Positions 54,769 to 64,000 of a DNA stretch of 64,000 nucleotides are shown piece after piece. Location of the stretch: positions 102,508,582 to 102,572,581 of the forward strand of contig OX235273.1 in the NCBI GenBank assembly GCA_944472155.2, given 5' to 3'. The notes under the pieces were generated by a model. The model worked only from the letters and a program-made list of their open reading frames with translations. It ran no database searches and had not been told where the DNA came from. The translations under genes were made by a program, and so were the position numbers. Position 1 is the stretch's first letter, and every line of letters begins with the position of its first letter. This DNA comes from Trichobilharzia szidati (Eukaryota; Platyhelminthes; Trematoda; Strigeidida; Schistosomatidae).

Positions 54769-57700
54769 ATGCCTTTCCCTGAGCAAATGCCGTCGAACTT
54801 TGGTTTCCAGTCTCTATCCGCACCACAGTATCAGTTTAGGTCTGTGGAAGATGTAAACAATGTTGTTCAGATGCTTTTGTGGAAAATCTCCCAGGAATTC
54901 CGTCACACTGGACCTGGTTGTGTACAAGAAGAACTATTTAGGGTACCTTTATATTGCGCTTATGTGTCATAACTTTCAGAACTATCCGACAGTTACTGAA
55001 TTCATTAGAAGCATACGAATGAGTCCTGATAATATACCTCGTATTATGGAGCACAGGAGGTTAATACAAAGGGTAAATACACATCTTTGGACATATGCTA
55101 CCACGCGCAACGTTTTGACTCTCGCAGATATGGAGCAAATAATACAGGTTTGTTTTTGTATGCGTAATTTTATGTTGAATTAAATATGGAGGGAGGCACT
55201 AACAAGGTTGTGGCCTTTTCGTAGTATGATGGGCTTCTAAATAGTAATAGTGATAGTGATAGTTCCGAGTTGTTTACAGGTCATTGTCTAACAGTGGCAA
55301 CAGTAAAGAATGTATATGGTTAAATGAGCTTGGATTCACTAATGTGGTATTTTAGCATAAAAAGTACATCTACAGGATATACATAAAAGTGAATTATAGT
55401 GTATGAGCCTCTAATATGCTGCAAGAACAGGTCCCAATTTCTAGTAGGAGTGGTTGCAGACATATGTCACTCTAATCCGTTTCTTTTATATGCCCAAAGT
55501 CCTTCGATGGAATTTGTGTGAATACCAGTTTTGGGATCCATTAATCCTGATAAGTGATCGACTTTATGGTGAATATATCCTGGTGATAGTCACAGTCCTC
55601 AGCATTTCAAACAGATGCTGTCCATGGTCTTCGCAATCTTAATTTTAAATCAGCGTAACACTTACAATAAAGGCTATAAAAACCATCCTTTTGTAGTGTT
55701 CAACGATCTAATTGGTTGGCTCTGGGCTATTTGCTGTGGTATCTATTCTTTACTCTTGCCTCTAACAGCATACCTATTATTAGTATTTTTATCTCGTAAG
55801 TTGTGTAGTCATCACAGTACCAATGTTTGTATCTGTAAATTTCCTCAGCTGGAATATGTTTCTTTAAGACCTGAAAAGCAAGTTTCCAATTACTAGAATT
55901 TCACAACTTTAAAGTGATTTTATATCTGTGTATGCTTAGTTTATTACAACTCAAATAACATTTAATATCTACTTTCTTAGAAAGCAGTTCTATTTGTGAC
56001 TTTTTGCATCCATTTATTTTGTGTTGACAGTTAGAATCTCCAAATGAGTATCGTCTACTTGGTCCAATCGTCAAGTTACCAGCGGCGTTAGAAATACTAC
56101 AAACCAGTTCGTTTGACTCGCGTGTGATGACAGCTTTCACAGTGGGCAGCTCAAATCGAACTTTAAAGATGTTGACAGAAGATGTTTTGGAAGAATTAAA
56201 ATCATGTATTTGCACAAATAGATTTCGTTTACCAGCAACTGTTAGTCGAGGGTCAGTTTACACTTGGTGGGAGTCAGTATTCACCCAGCATATGCTAGCA
56301 ATCTTCAATCGTGTTAATGTTGTAAATACTAATCGTGAATCCGATAGATTAGACCAACTAGCCAAGTTTGGTATAAGAATTAAAGGGTTTTCTCATATTG
56401 TTCAAGTAAGTAATCTCTTGTTTCGACTTAAAATTGATTCGATAGCACTATTGTCTATTCGATGTGCGTTATTTTATTAATTACTGCTTAGTGGTGACGT
56501 CTCGCGTGGCTTTCGATGATCAAGCATGAATCCTATTGTATATTATATATTGCATTCCAGAAGAGTAATGACGCTAAAATACTTATAACAGCACATGATC
56601 GCTCAAACATCACGGGAAAAGTTATGAGTATCAAAATATATGAACCTTTAATCTAGAGTTAAGATATTGCGTGTCAGTGTCTGAAAATTCCCCATAACTA
56701 TGTTGATGTATTTGCCTTTTATTATCTCAGAAATATCGAGAATTCTCGGTAATTTTCATCTTGCTACATATTCTACTCCTACACTGTTCCATTTTACCAT
56801 GACATTCTTTGTTTTATCTCTCTGTCGAACCATAGTGTGACTAATGGAAAGTTGAGTGACTAAGTGACTTAACTTTAAGCAGGTAGGTTATAGCTTCAAA
56901 TCTAGTAATTATATCTACTGAAATTTAGACTACTGGATAGTAACATTGGCCTTGTTGTTTATTACGCAGTCATAGCCTTTTTCTTGTCTGTGGTTACAAG
57001 GCTAACTGCGAACAAATTTGTTATTTAATTGAATTCACTTCTGTTTCTGTTCTTTTTTGTCTTTTATCTCCGACTTTTTATAGGAAATCATCAATAATTT
57101 ACGACCTGAAAATCTTAATAAAGCTTCCAGAGTAGCTCAACAACTATTAGATAATGATATACGTCATATTTATGAGAATTTTGCAAACTCTATGCTAAGT
57201 GAATCAGCAATAAGTAAGTGTTATTTGATTATTGTTAGTGGTATTAATTTCGAATGTTAGTAGCTTTCTACTGGCATACTGTTATCTTCCATGGATCTAG
57301 TTTAGTAATAAAGACTCGTACGCATACACCATAAATGCATAAAACTGTTCAGCTTTCTTCATTCATAGGATACGGATAAAGGGAGATCATTAAAGGGATA
57401 TTCAAGTAAAAAAATTGTACAGACAGTATTCAAATGTTGAAAAATGTGTTTGTAAATATTTCTGCATACCAGCCTTCGCTTGATATCTTGTTTTATTTTG
57501 AATTCTGTATGCAATGAATCGTAGTACTAAAACATCACTCTTTTTTCAACGTTTTTGTAATGACCATTCCAACCTTTCACAATCTGAATGAATCCCAAGT
57601 TTGGTCACGCATTGATATCACTTTGAAAGCTGCCGAAGACTGGAGAGTACTGGACAACCGTTTCGTCCCGGTTTCAGACTCTTCATGAACGCACAGCCAC

Positions 57701-60700
57701 GGGCTCACCGGTAATCGGACCTAAGACTTTCAGATTACAAGTCAAGTCCGTTTACTATTTAGGTAATTATGGGCCCATGAGTTCTAACTTCTGTCATTTC
57801 GCGATTTTTAGACCCACCGCCAACTAGTATCATTGGCGAGTAATTGTCCTTACACTCGACTTGGTGAATTCCGCTGATGACTAAGTAGTCGACAAGCTGG
57901 CCTATAATCTGAAGCTGGTGGTTCCGTTCCCCAGTGGGAAATGGGTGTGTACTTTTGAAATGTCCGGAACTAGGGTGAAACAGCTGTCCAGTTATCAATC
58001 GCTTTCTAACTGATATCAATCCGTGATCGAAATTGAAACCAATCAAATCCCTATAAACTAATGCTTGAAACTGAACGTTTTCATGAAAATAAGTAAAAAC
58101 TAAGGGTATATATTAATTTAACAGGATAGCTGATAGAATGATCGATTAATAATGTGGGACCAAGTAAACTACTTCTGCAACACAGTTCAACTTGTAATTG
58201 TGAACAGTTGGTGATTTTAATGGTACTTTTGGTTGTTAGCCTCAATTCCAACCTCCCGTCTTTTCCAGGCTTACTACTGGCTAATAAACTAGGTGTGGCA
58301 TATAAATGTGAATAGGTGGGGAATCAAGCCTCGGACTACGCGTGTGTGTATGGTTCACTTAGAATATGCAGACGATAGTCCTTCTAGGTGAAGACGCTGA
58401 CAAAGTGCTCAATGGCGCAGATGCATCCACTCCTTGTGACTTATAATTTCCAATGAAACTATATTGTTCTTCGTTATTACTATTCCTTTTGTCTCATATC
58501 TCTGTCTACTGTCTCTATTATGCATTTCTTCCACTTTCTGCTCTTGCTCTGTGTGCTACATGGGGTGTGGTGACTTGAACTGCTGCACGTCGGTGCAAAT
58601 TTCTATGTCGAAAACAGACAGACAGAAGTGTGCAGCGGTCGAAATTGCCACACTCCATTTAGCGCACAAAGGAAGAGAAAAAAGCGGCTGGAGAGAACTG
58701 CAATGAACAGAAATGTACGGGAAGAAGAAAAGTGACGTGGAGGATTTAATGGATATGGGAGATTACATAGAGTGAATGCTTCTGCTCCACTGAGAGCAAT
58801 TTTCAGTCATATCACCAACACTGTGAAACTGTTAATTCTTAGCATCCCGAAGACCCCAACCAGCTAGTTCACAGCCTTCTACGTGGCTCATATCAACAGT
58901 TAGAGACTTTATAAACTGATGTCAGATTTTAGTTTCACCAATCCTAGCGCATTTTCAACCTAATTTTATCCTAGTTAACATCTCTCGACAAAAGTAGCGG
59001 TGGCTTGGCGTGTGCAACATATATCCTAGCCATCTAAATTGGTATAGCTTCATAACCTCATTGATTGGCTTACCGTTTCAAACTATCACTGTAAACCTAA
59101 CCTAGTACTTTATAGTATCTTCTAGCGTCATTTTAATGATATAGATAAAAGTCATTCTCAAAGGTACAGATCCATTCACTCTTTATGAATTCCTAGACCA
59201 ATCAAATTTTTAACATTCTCCATATACTGATTCTTTCTGTTGTACATTTCTGCTCATTATAATTCTTTCTCTCTTTGTGTGCCATATACAGTGTGGTAAT
59301 CTGAACTAATGTACTTTTTTTCCGCAAAGTTCAGTGTTGAAAACTCAGTCAGTCAGAAGTGTCCTCACGTGTACTCTGTGATAATGAAAATGATTTGTAA
59401 CTAGATGTGATAAAAAAAGAAATGTGTTTAGTTTTCCATCGTTGTTGAAGTTGATCAAGTATTCTACTTCTTTGTTTTTGTTTTTCTTCTCCATCCATTT
59501 TTATGTTATCTTTCAACAGAATTGCATCGAACTAAGAAACCTGTTAGTGTGTTGAAACATTTAGCTCAGTGTGCTACACAACTGCACACTGAACTGCAAG
59601 ATTGGGCCAAGGAGAAAAATCTAGTATGGCCTGAAGGGCATTTAGATTCATTATTGGTTTTTGGACAGTATATGGAGCGGATTGCTGCTACTGGGGTAAG
59701 ATGATTCATAAGTTTATATATATATATATATAATATTATATATATATATGACTAAATTTGACTGTTTGACATTATTATAATTATTCCCCTGGGTTCTGAG
59801 TGGGACAGAAGTGGGCTTCAGAAGCACATGGTCATTTCACACTGTCCTCTGTAGTCTTTTTTAAAACTAGCTTCATAATCGCCTACAAACTGTCAATTCC
59901 TCTTCACAGCATCTTCATGTCACCCTTGGTTACCTAACTTGTGGTTTTCCATTTGGGTTCCACTCGATAACTTGGCACGTGGTTCACTGTATGTCTTGTC
60001 AGAAAATATCCAATCCATCTTCATTTCCTTCCGCATATTTGTTGAGCGGTAGGTTGTTGATTGGTTTATTTCCAGGTCTCTTTGTTACTTAATTATCCAT
60101 TCTGGCCGGCTATCTGATCTTCAGCATGAGGCGAAAGCAGCTGTTCATAAAAGTCTGATGTCTATTAGAGATGCTTGTCGTTATGCACCAAGTGTCTGAA
60201 CTGTGTAGAGCCACTGACTTGACATTAATGTTGAAAGTCCGGAATTTGTCCCACACTGATTTCTGATTAACGAACGTCCACCTTGCTTTTCCGATCGTGC
60301 TCTTGACATCCTAATGTGTACCGCTTGTAGTTGAGACAATACTGCTTAGTGGAGAGTAAGTGATAGATTCCTCCCGTACACGTGTTGTTGGTGGTTAGGT
60401 ATCTTCATCACCTCTGTCTTCTCTATGTTCACTTGAAGTCCTGTCTTCGCTGTATCTTCTGCCAAATTGTTGGTTTTTGCCTGAAGATCTTGGATTTTGT
60501 GCGACACTAAAGACATAAGTCATCCGCGAAGTCTTCTGGCGTCTTTTTATTGGTCCAACGTATGTGCGTCTTCTCGCTCATCATGGTTTGCTGATGTGTT
60601 AGTCTCTTCTTCTTTCTTTACTTCGGCTATCTCCTACGGGAGGATGAGCCGGCTTCATGAACATCTCGAATCATCACTGCCCAGGCGCGGCGATCTGATG

Positions 60701-62200
60701 AAGAGAGTTCATGAAGTTTTATGGGAATTTGGTACGAGTGATGTCCCTGGCAAGTTTCTAAGCAATAAGTTAACTAAGTAGTCACCATTTCTTCCTTATT
60801 ATAAATGTAAAGAGAGAGAGAGATGTGAAGACTTGACCCCCCCTCATATCAGTCAGCAGGGTAACGGTTTGACGAACTAGAGGGTAGGTGAATCAGATGA
60901 TCGGATTCCTATTTCAACACTATGTCTGTCTGTATATTCTCGTCTAGACTGTTTTTATAGTAACACGTGTTATACACACCTAGTCACCGCTTTCCTTTTC
61001 CAACCACGTTAGCTAATGTAGGGTTAGATTTGAAGTTATTTCCTCATGGAGTACCTGAAACAGAAAGAGCATTAGTGTTGCGTCGTGGCCTTAGAGTCCA
61101 GGGGACGGTTGTTTGAAGCTGGTTACACACTTCCCGTTTGAAGTAGTTTTTCGAGTTGTGTCCGTATAAGAATCTTACTACCAGTTACTGACTACCATAA
61201 GGTCAGTTGGGATGTAGAATTTTCGCCTCAGTCTGCTATAACTTCCCTTCACCACAGTGGGAAGACAGCATAAATGGCTTGGTGGGCATCTGAGGGAAAC
61301 ACCTTACTGCCGTTATTGTCCTATTCCTCAGCTGTGTAACTTCGCCCAGGGACTCTCAACTACTTGCACCCTTTATGGAATAGTAGAGCCTATGTAGGAA
61401 AATTAGTTCTAGTCATTGTAAGCCCCTTGAGTCACTGGGATATGTAACCTGGACCACTATTATCAAGATAGAAGCTATTGGTCCGGCCTACTTCAACTGC
61501 TTCACTTCTCTATAAAGTTCTGTGTTGAATTTCAGTCAGGTTGGCGTTAATGGTGTCAAATCCTCAAAAATAGCAGCAACCCATGATGCTCTTAACTGTT
61601 GGTTTGAACCATGTGAGGAGATGTGGTGAACTGCCAGGTGGGAGTCCTCAAGGCACTAAGAGTCAACGACTGGACACCATGGTGATGATGATGGTGATAT
61701 GTCTCAAAATTGTTATCAATGGCTCAGATGCATTACTTCTTTGTAATCTCTTAGATCCATCAAGTTGTTATGTTGTTTTTCTTTTCAGTGCAATTATTCT
61801 ATCTTCTGCACATTTCCTATCGGTATATTTCTTCTGAAATTGTTTTTCTCTCTTTTCTCTATCGTTGAATGCTACATGACAATCTGAACTGTTGCTCTTC
61901 TTTGCAAATATTTATAGTATGTGAAATTTTTACTCCAAAGACTTATTCACACTTTTTTCTTATTTTCGGTCTTGTTTCAGCCTTTTCGCACACTAATCCA
62001 TTTACTTATACTAATTTTCAATACGGAATCAATGGATATTAAGAAATTATTGACTAATGTTATATCATCAGTTCGCAAATCGGATAGAGTACTGCAATCA
62101 TCATCTACTGTGGGAAACGAGACAACGGAATTGATTGATTTAACAACTAATTCAGATAGTGAACAAGATGAATTTAGTGAAATTACAACTGAAATTGACG
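54769..62200 (+). CDS. Host multi-exon gene, first six recognised exons (3' end off window)
   Basis: Not recognised by name. Exons: 54769-54942, 54980-55147, 56031-56405, 57084-57213, 59520-59695, 61981-62200, all with GT..AG introns and matching phases (0, 0, 0, 1, 0; last donor phase 1). The ATG at 54769 (MPFPEQMPSNFGFQSLSAPQ) is chosen because an in-frame TGA lies at 54721; an upstream exon cannot be excluded. The first intron is only 37 nt, the others 0.7-2.3 kb. The 414 residues are soluble and mainly helical in look, with no signal peptide: SVEDVNNVVQMLLWKISQEF, VLTLADMEQIIQ, KLPAALEILQTSSFD, NLNKASRVAQQLLDNDIRH, HLDSLLVFGQYMERIAATG. The sixth exon ends in an acidic Ser/Thr stretch (LIDLTTNSDSEQDEF). 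A HEAT-like large scaffold is possible but unproven. Confidence 0.75.
54943..54979 (+). other. 37-nt micro-intron
   Basis: GTACCTTTATATTGC to AACTTTCAG, phase 0. Reading through it in the upstream frame meets TGA/TAA. Splicing joins QEELFR to NYPTVTEFIRS. Confidence 0.8.
55148..56030 (+). other. Intron of host gene, no embedded element recognised
   Basis: 883 bases from GTTTGT to GTGTTGACAG. AT-rich. A frame at 55615-55896 with a hydrophobic stretch (LWAICCGIYSLLLPLTAYLLL) lies inside but has no supporting splice sites in frame. Confidence 0.6.
57580..58080. repeat. Possible dispersed repeat within intron 4
   Basis: Less AT-rich than its surroundings, with GGGCTCACCGGTAATCGGACC and a following segment ending in CTATAAACTA. 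It reads like a decayed short interspersed element, but there is no second copy in this window to confirm it. Confidence 0.3.
58400..58635. repeat. Intronic dispersed repeat, copy 1 of 3
   Basis: AATGGCGCAGATGCATCCACTC at 58410, a pyrimidine-rich middle, then GTGTGCTACATGGGGTGTGG and GACAGACAGAAGTGT. The same order of blocks appears at 59165-59365 and 61715-61925. No coding content; family unknown. Confidence 0.6.
59165..59365. repeat. Intronic dispersed repeat, copy 2 of 3
   Basis: GATCCATTCACTCTTTATGA, then TTGTGTGCCATATACAGTGTG, and CAGTCAGTCAGAAGTGTCC at the end, in the same order as the other two copies. Confidence 0.6.
59718..59749. repeat. TA microsatellite beside exon 5
   Basis: Alternating TA run starting about 20 bases after the exon 5 donor. 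Simple repeat, probably variable in length. Confidence 0.8.
59775..60560 (-). mobile_element. Decayed RTE 3' fragment in intron 5
   Basis: Minus-strand RTE sequence. The 3' end at about 59775 has an ATT-type tail and the GTCCCACTCAGAACCCAGGGG equivalent of the RTE terminal block. Remnants of KMRWIGYFLTRHTV, TLRPMLKI-type and FADDL..HKIQDL regions continue up to about 60540, diverged from the copies at 1993 and 22590. It stops before the FEKAFD motif. Confidence 0.7.
60561..61680. other. Intron 5 remainder, no feature recognised
   Basis: Contains a plus-strand frame at 60497-60781 that begins in decayed RTE and ends in unrelated sequence, and a short GA run at 60809. No exon with in-phase splice sites was found. 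Confidence 0.5.
61715..61925. repeat. Intronic dispersed repeat, copy 3 of 3
   Basis: AATGGCTCAGATGCATTACTTC at 61720, a pyrimidine-rich middle, then GAATGCTACATGACAATCTG. It lies just before exon 6, whose polypyrimidine tract and TTTCAG acceptor follow at 61950-61980. Confidence 0.55.
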
Positions 62201-62286
62201 GTAAGTGAGGTGTTCATGTATATTTTTTTGACCAGTCCTTTTTATTTATGAACTTGATCGTAATTTATGTGATTCTTCGTGTACAT

Positions 62287-62305
62287 ATATATATATATAT
62301 ATAAA
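62287..62305. repeat. TA microsatellite
   Basis: Alternating AT run about 90 bases after the exon 6 donor. Confidence 0.8.
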
Positions 62306-62784
62306 GTGGATGAGTGAATGTATACTAGATAGTTGGAGGTGATCGACAGTTAAATCTGGGACTTCGGTTTCGTGCTTGTTAACACTTGTCAGCAAGGTGT
62401 ATTTATAACCTTGGGGAAACTAATGTCTCCTCAGACAGACGAACCGGTCAGAGACGTTTTCTCTGAACATTTGGGGTTCACAAATGACCTCCTGTAGAAC
62501 TGTGATGGGGATATTTTGTCTAGTCTTTAGGTAGTAAATAATGTCATGCATCTGGTAACTAATTTAGTGCAAACTGAATCCTATCAGTCAAGTTTGTAGT
62601 GTGGCCACCACCAGGATAGGTGAAGAGTGCGGAAAAGCGCAAAACCTAGGACCTCTTTCCGGATGTCTCCAATTGAGTAATGTCAATTTAAAGTGCACCA
62701 TGAAGGAGAGTCATGTAATTTGGTGTTCTCATTGCCAACTTGACTGATAAAATTCAATCTGCACCACACATCAAGGACGTTTTT
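62306..62784. other. Intron 6 start, no feature recognised
   Basis: Follows the phase 1 donor at 62201. No exon or repeat was recognised before the RTE fragment. Confidence 0.5.
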
Positions 62785-64000
62785 ATTTCTTATTATTCCC
62801 TTGTGTTCCGAGTGGAACATAGAGCTTCAACGACACATCTCTACTCTGTCCTGTTTTCTGCTGTCCTCTTCTGCTGGGTCCACGATTGACCAAACTCTCT
62901 CATCTCTTCCTCACACGATCCCCTGCATGTCACCCGCACACTAACAATCCACTCGTCGCTTCCCGTCTGGATTCTACTTGAGTAATGGCCTAGCGCACGA
63001 TGTCATTCGACGGCCTCCCTAATGTATGCCCGACCCATCTCCACTTTCTCCTACATATTTGTTTAGCGATCGGCTCTTGGTTGATTTGTGCTTATTCTTT
63101 CTGTCCATTTGATCTTCAGTATGGAGCGAAGGCATCTGCTGATGAAAGTCTGAGGTATTCTGTTGGAAATCCTTTTCGTGACGCCGCGCAAGTTTCTGAC
63201 CAATAGAGAAGAACTGACCGGTTTCACATTTGTGTTGAAAATGCGAATCATGTTCCTTATGCTGGCTGAGTGCGGAAGATTTTCAAACTGGTCTCAGGTT
63301 GATAAAGACGTATCTTGCCTTTCCGATTCTGACTTTGACATTTTCGTCCGTTCCGTCTTTAGCTGTAACGATGCTTCCCAGATAAGTGAAGGAGGCAACC
63401 TCTGTTAGATCTCTCCCGTTGATGGTGATTGGTGCTGGTTGTTGTTGCTGTTAATTGGTTATCTTCATCACTTCCGTCTCCTCTATGTTCAACTGGAGTC
63501 CTGTCTTCGCTGTTTGCCTCTTCAGTCAGTTTGTTGGTTTTCGCCTGCAAGGCTTCTAGTTCGCGTGACACTAAAAATAAATCATCTACAAGCGAAACCC
63601 AGATCTTCTAGAGTCTGCTTATAGGTCCAACGTATTCCTGCCTTCTCATTCTCCACACACGGTGTGTCGCATAATCCAGTCCACCACAATTAAGAATATC
63701 ATCGGTGATAATAGGCCAATCTTGTCTTACTCCTGTGTGCACTTCAAATGCCTCCTTGAGTTTTCCGTTGTAGATCACCTGACACGTGGCATTGTCATAT
63801 AGTTGTTGAATGAGGTTGATAACGACTTGAGGTACACCGTAGTGTTGAAGTAGTTTCCAAATTACTCCCCAGTCTACGCTGTCGATGGCCTTTTTGAAGT
63901 CGATGAAGTTGAGGTAGAGGTTTGACTGCCATTCTGTGCTTTGTTCTGTGATGGCGTTGCGTAGAGTTGCAATTTGATCAGCACATTATTTACCTTTCCT
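62785..64000 (-). mobile_element. Decayed RTE LINE running off the right edge
   Basis: Minus-strand RTE copy. The 3' tail is near 62790 (AATAATAAGAAATAAA on the minus strand), with the RTE terminal block just inside. It then has RSILKIKW, SRELEALQAKTNKLTEEANS (63571-63500), TGVR, YDNATCQVIYNGKLKEAFEV, VIWKLLQHYGVPQVVINLI and SNLYLNFIDFKKAIDSVDW near the window end. Many stops; clearly older than the copies at 1993 and 22590, which fits a position in a host intron. Confidence 0.8.

Noticed and set aside
54769..62200. Identification as a large deubiquitinase scaffold or a CCR4-NOT scaffold
   Set aside because: Short helical phrases looked alike, but motif order and spacing did not match remembered proteins, so no name is given.
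1..64000. CRISPR arrays, tRNA or rRNA genes, bacterial operons
   Set aside because: No spaced short repeats, cloverleaf candidates or ribosomal motifs were seen; all coding is eukaryotic or retroelement.

Overview
The window looks like flatworm DNA, most likely from a Schistosoma-like blood fluke. This is inferred from AT-rich eukaryotic sequence, genes whose first introns are only 32-37 nt long followed by kilobase introns, and a dense mix of RTE, CR1/jockey, gypsy and BEL/Pao retroelements of the kind known from schistosomes. No bacterial, viral, rRNA, tRNA or CRISPR features were seen. Most of the 64 kb is nested retrotransposon sequence. Only two host genes are visible: a minus-strand coiled-coil gene (13206-13858) and a plus-strand multi-exon gene (54769-62200, running off the right end). 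Element names used here (CR1-A, CR1-B, CR1-C, D, E) are local labels.

Layout. 1-9391 is one copy of a segmental duplication: D-element endonuclease, a small hairpin repeat, an RTE element (1993-4152), then a full-length CR1-A (4153-9900). CR1-A is flanked exactly by a 672-bp direct repeat of RTE sequence (3440-4152 and 9901-10572). The RTE remainder, a small inverted RTE piece and a Penelope-like tail lead to a gap (11388-11883). After the coiled-coil gene, a D element on the minus strand runs from 14100 to about 21800. It is broken by an internally deleted gypsy element with two LTRs (14248-17548), an unidentified insert (18467-19195), a perfect 248-bp-arm palindrome with 12-bp target duplications (19922-20451), and the hairpin repeat again (21011-21188).

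From 20599 the segment at 1-9391 recurs. RTE lies at 22590-24700 and CR1-A at 24701-27317, which is split by an about 8.2-kb CR1-B insertion (27318-35525) and resumes at 35526-38267. There a BEL/Pao deletion derivative with its 3' LTR (38270-39966) abuts the second gap (39967-40466). CR1-C (40467 to about 47150) is close to intact, but its ORF1 is split by a 5'-truncated CR1-A (44395-46549) with a perfect 29-bp target duplication. That insertion creates an in-frame ORF1-reverse transcriptase chimera. From 47690 to 54470 lie an RTE endonuclease fragment, two pieces of plus-strand E element and a decayed plus-strand D-like element.

From 54769 onward the host gene has six recognised exons. Its introns hold decayed RTE fragments (59775-60560, 62785-64000), a dispersed repeat seen three times, and TA microsatellites. 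Gene products are not linked into a pathway. The main biology is retrotransposition history, with clean insertion junctions that give relative ages.
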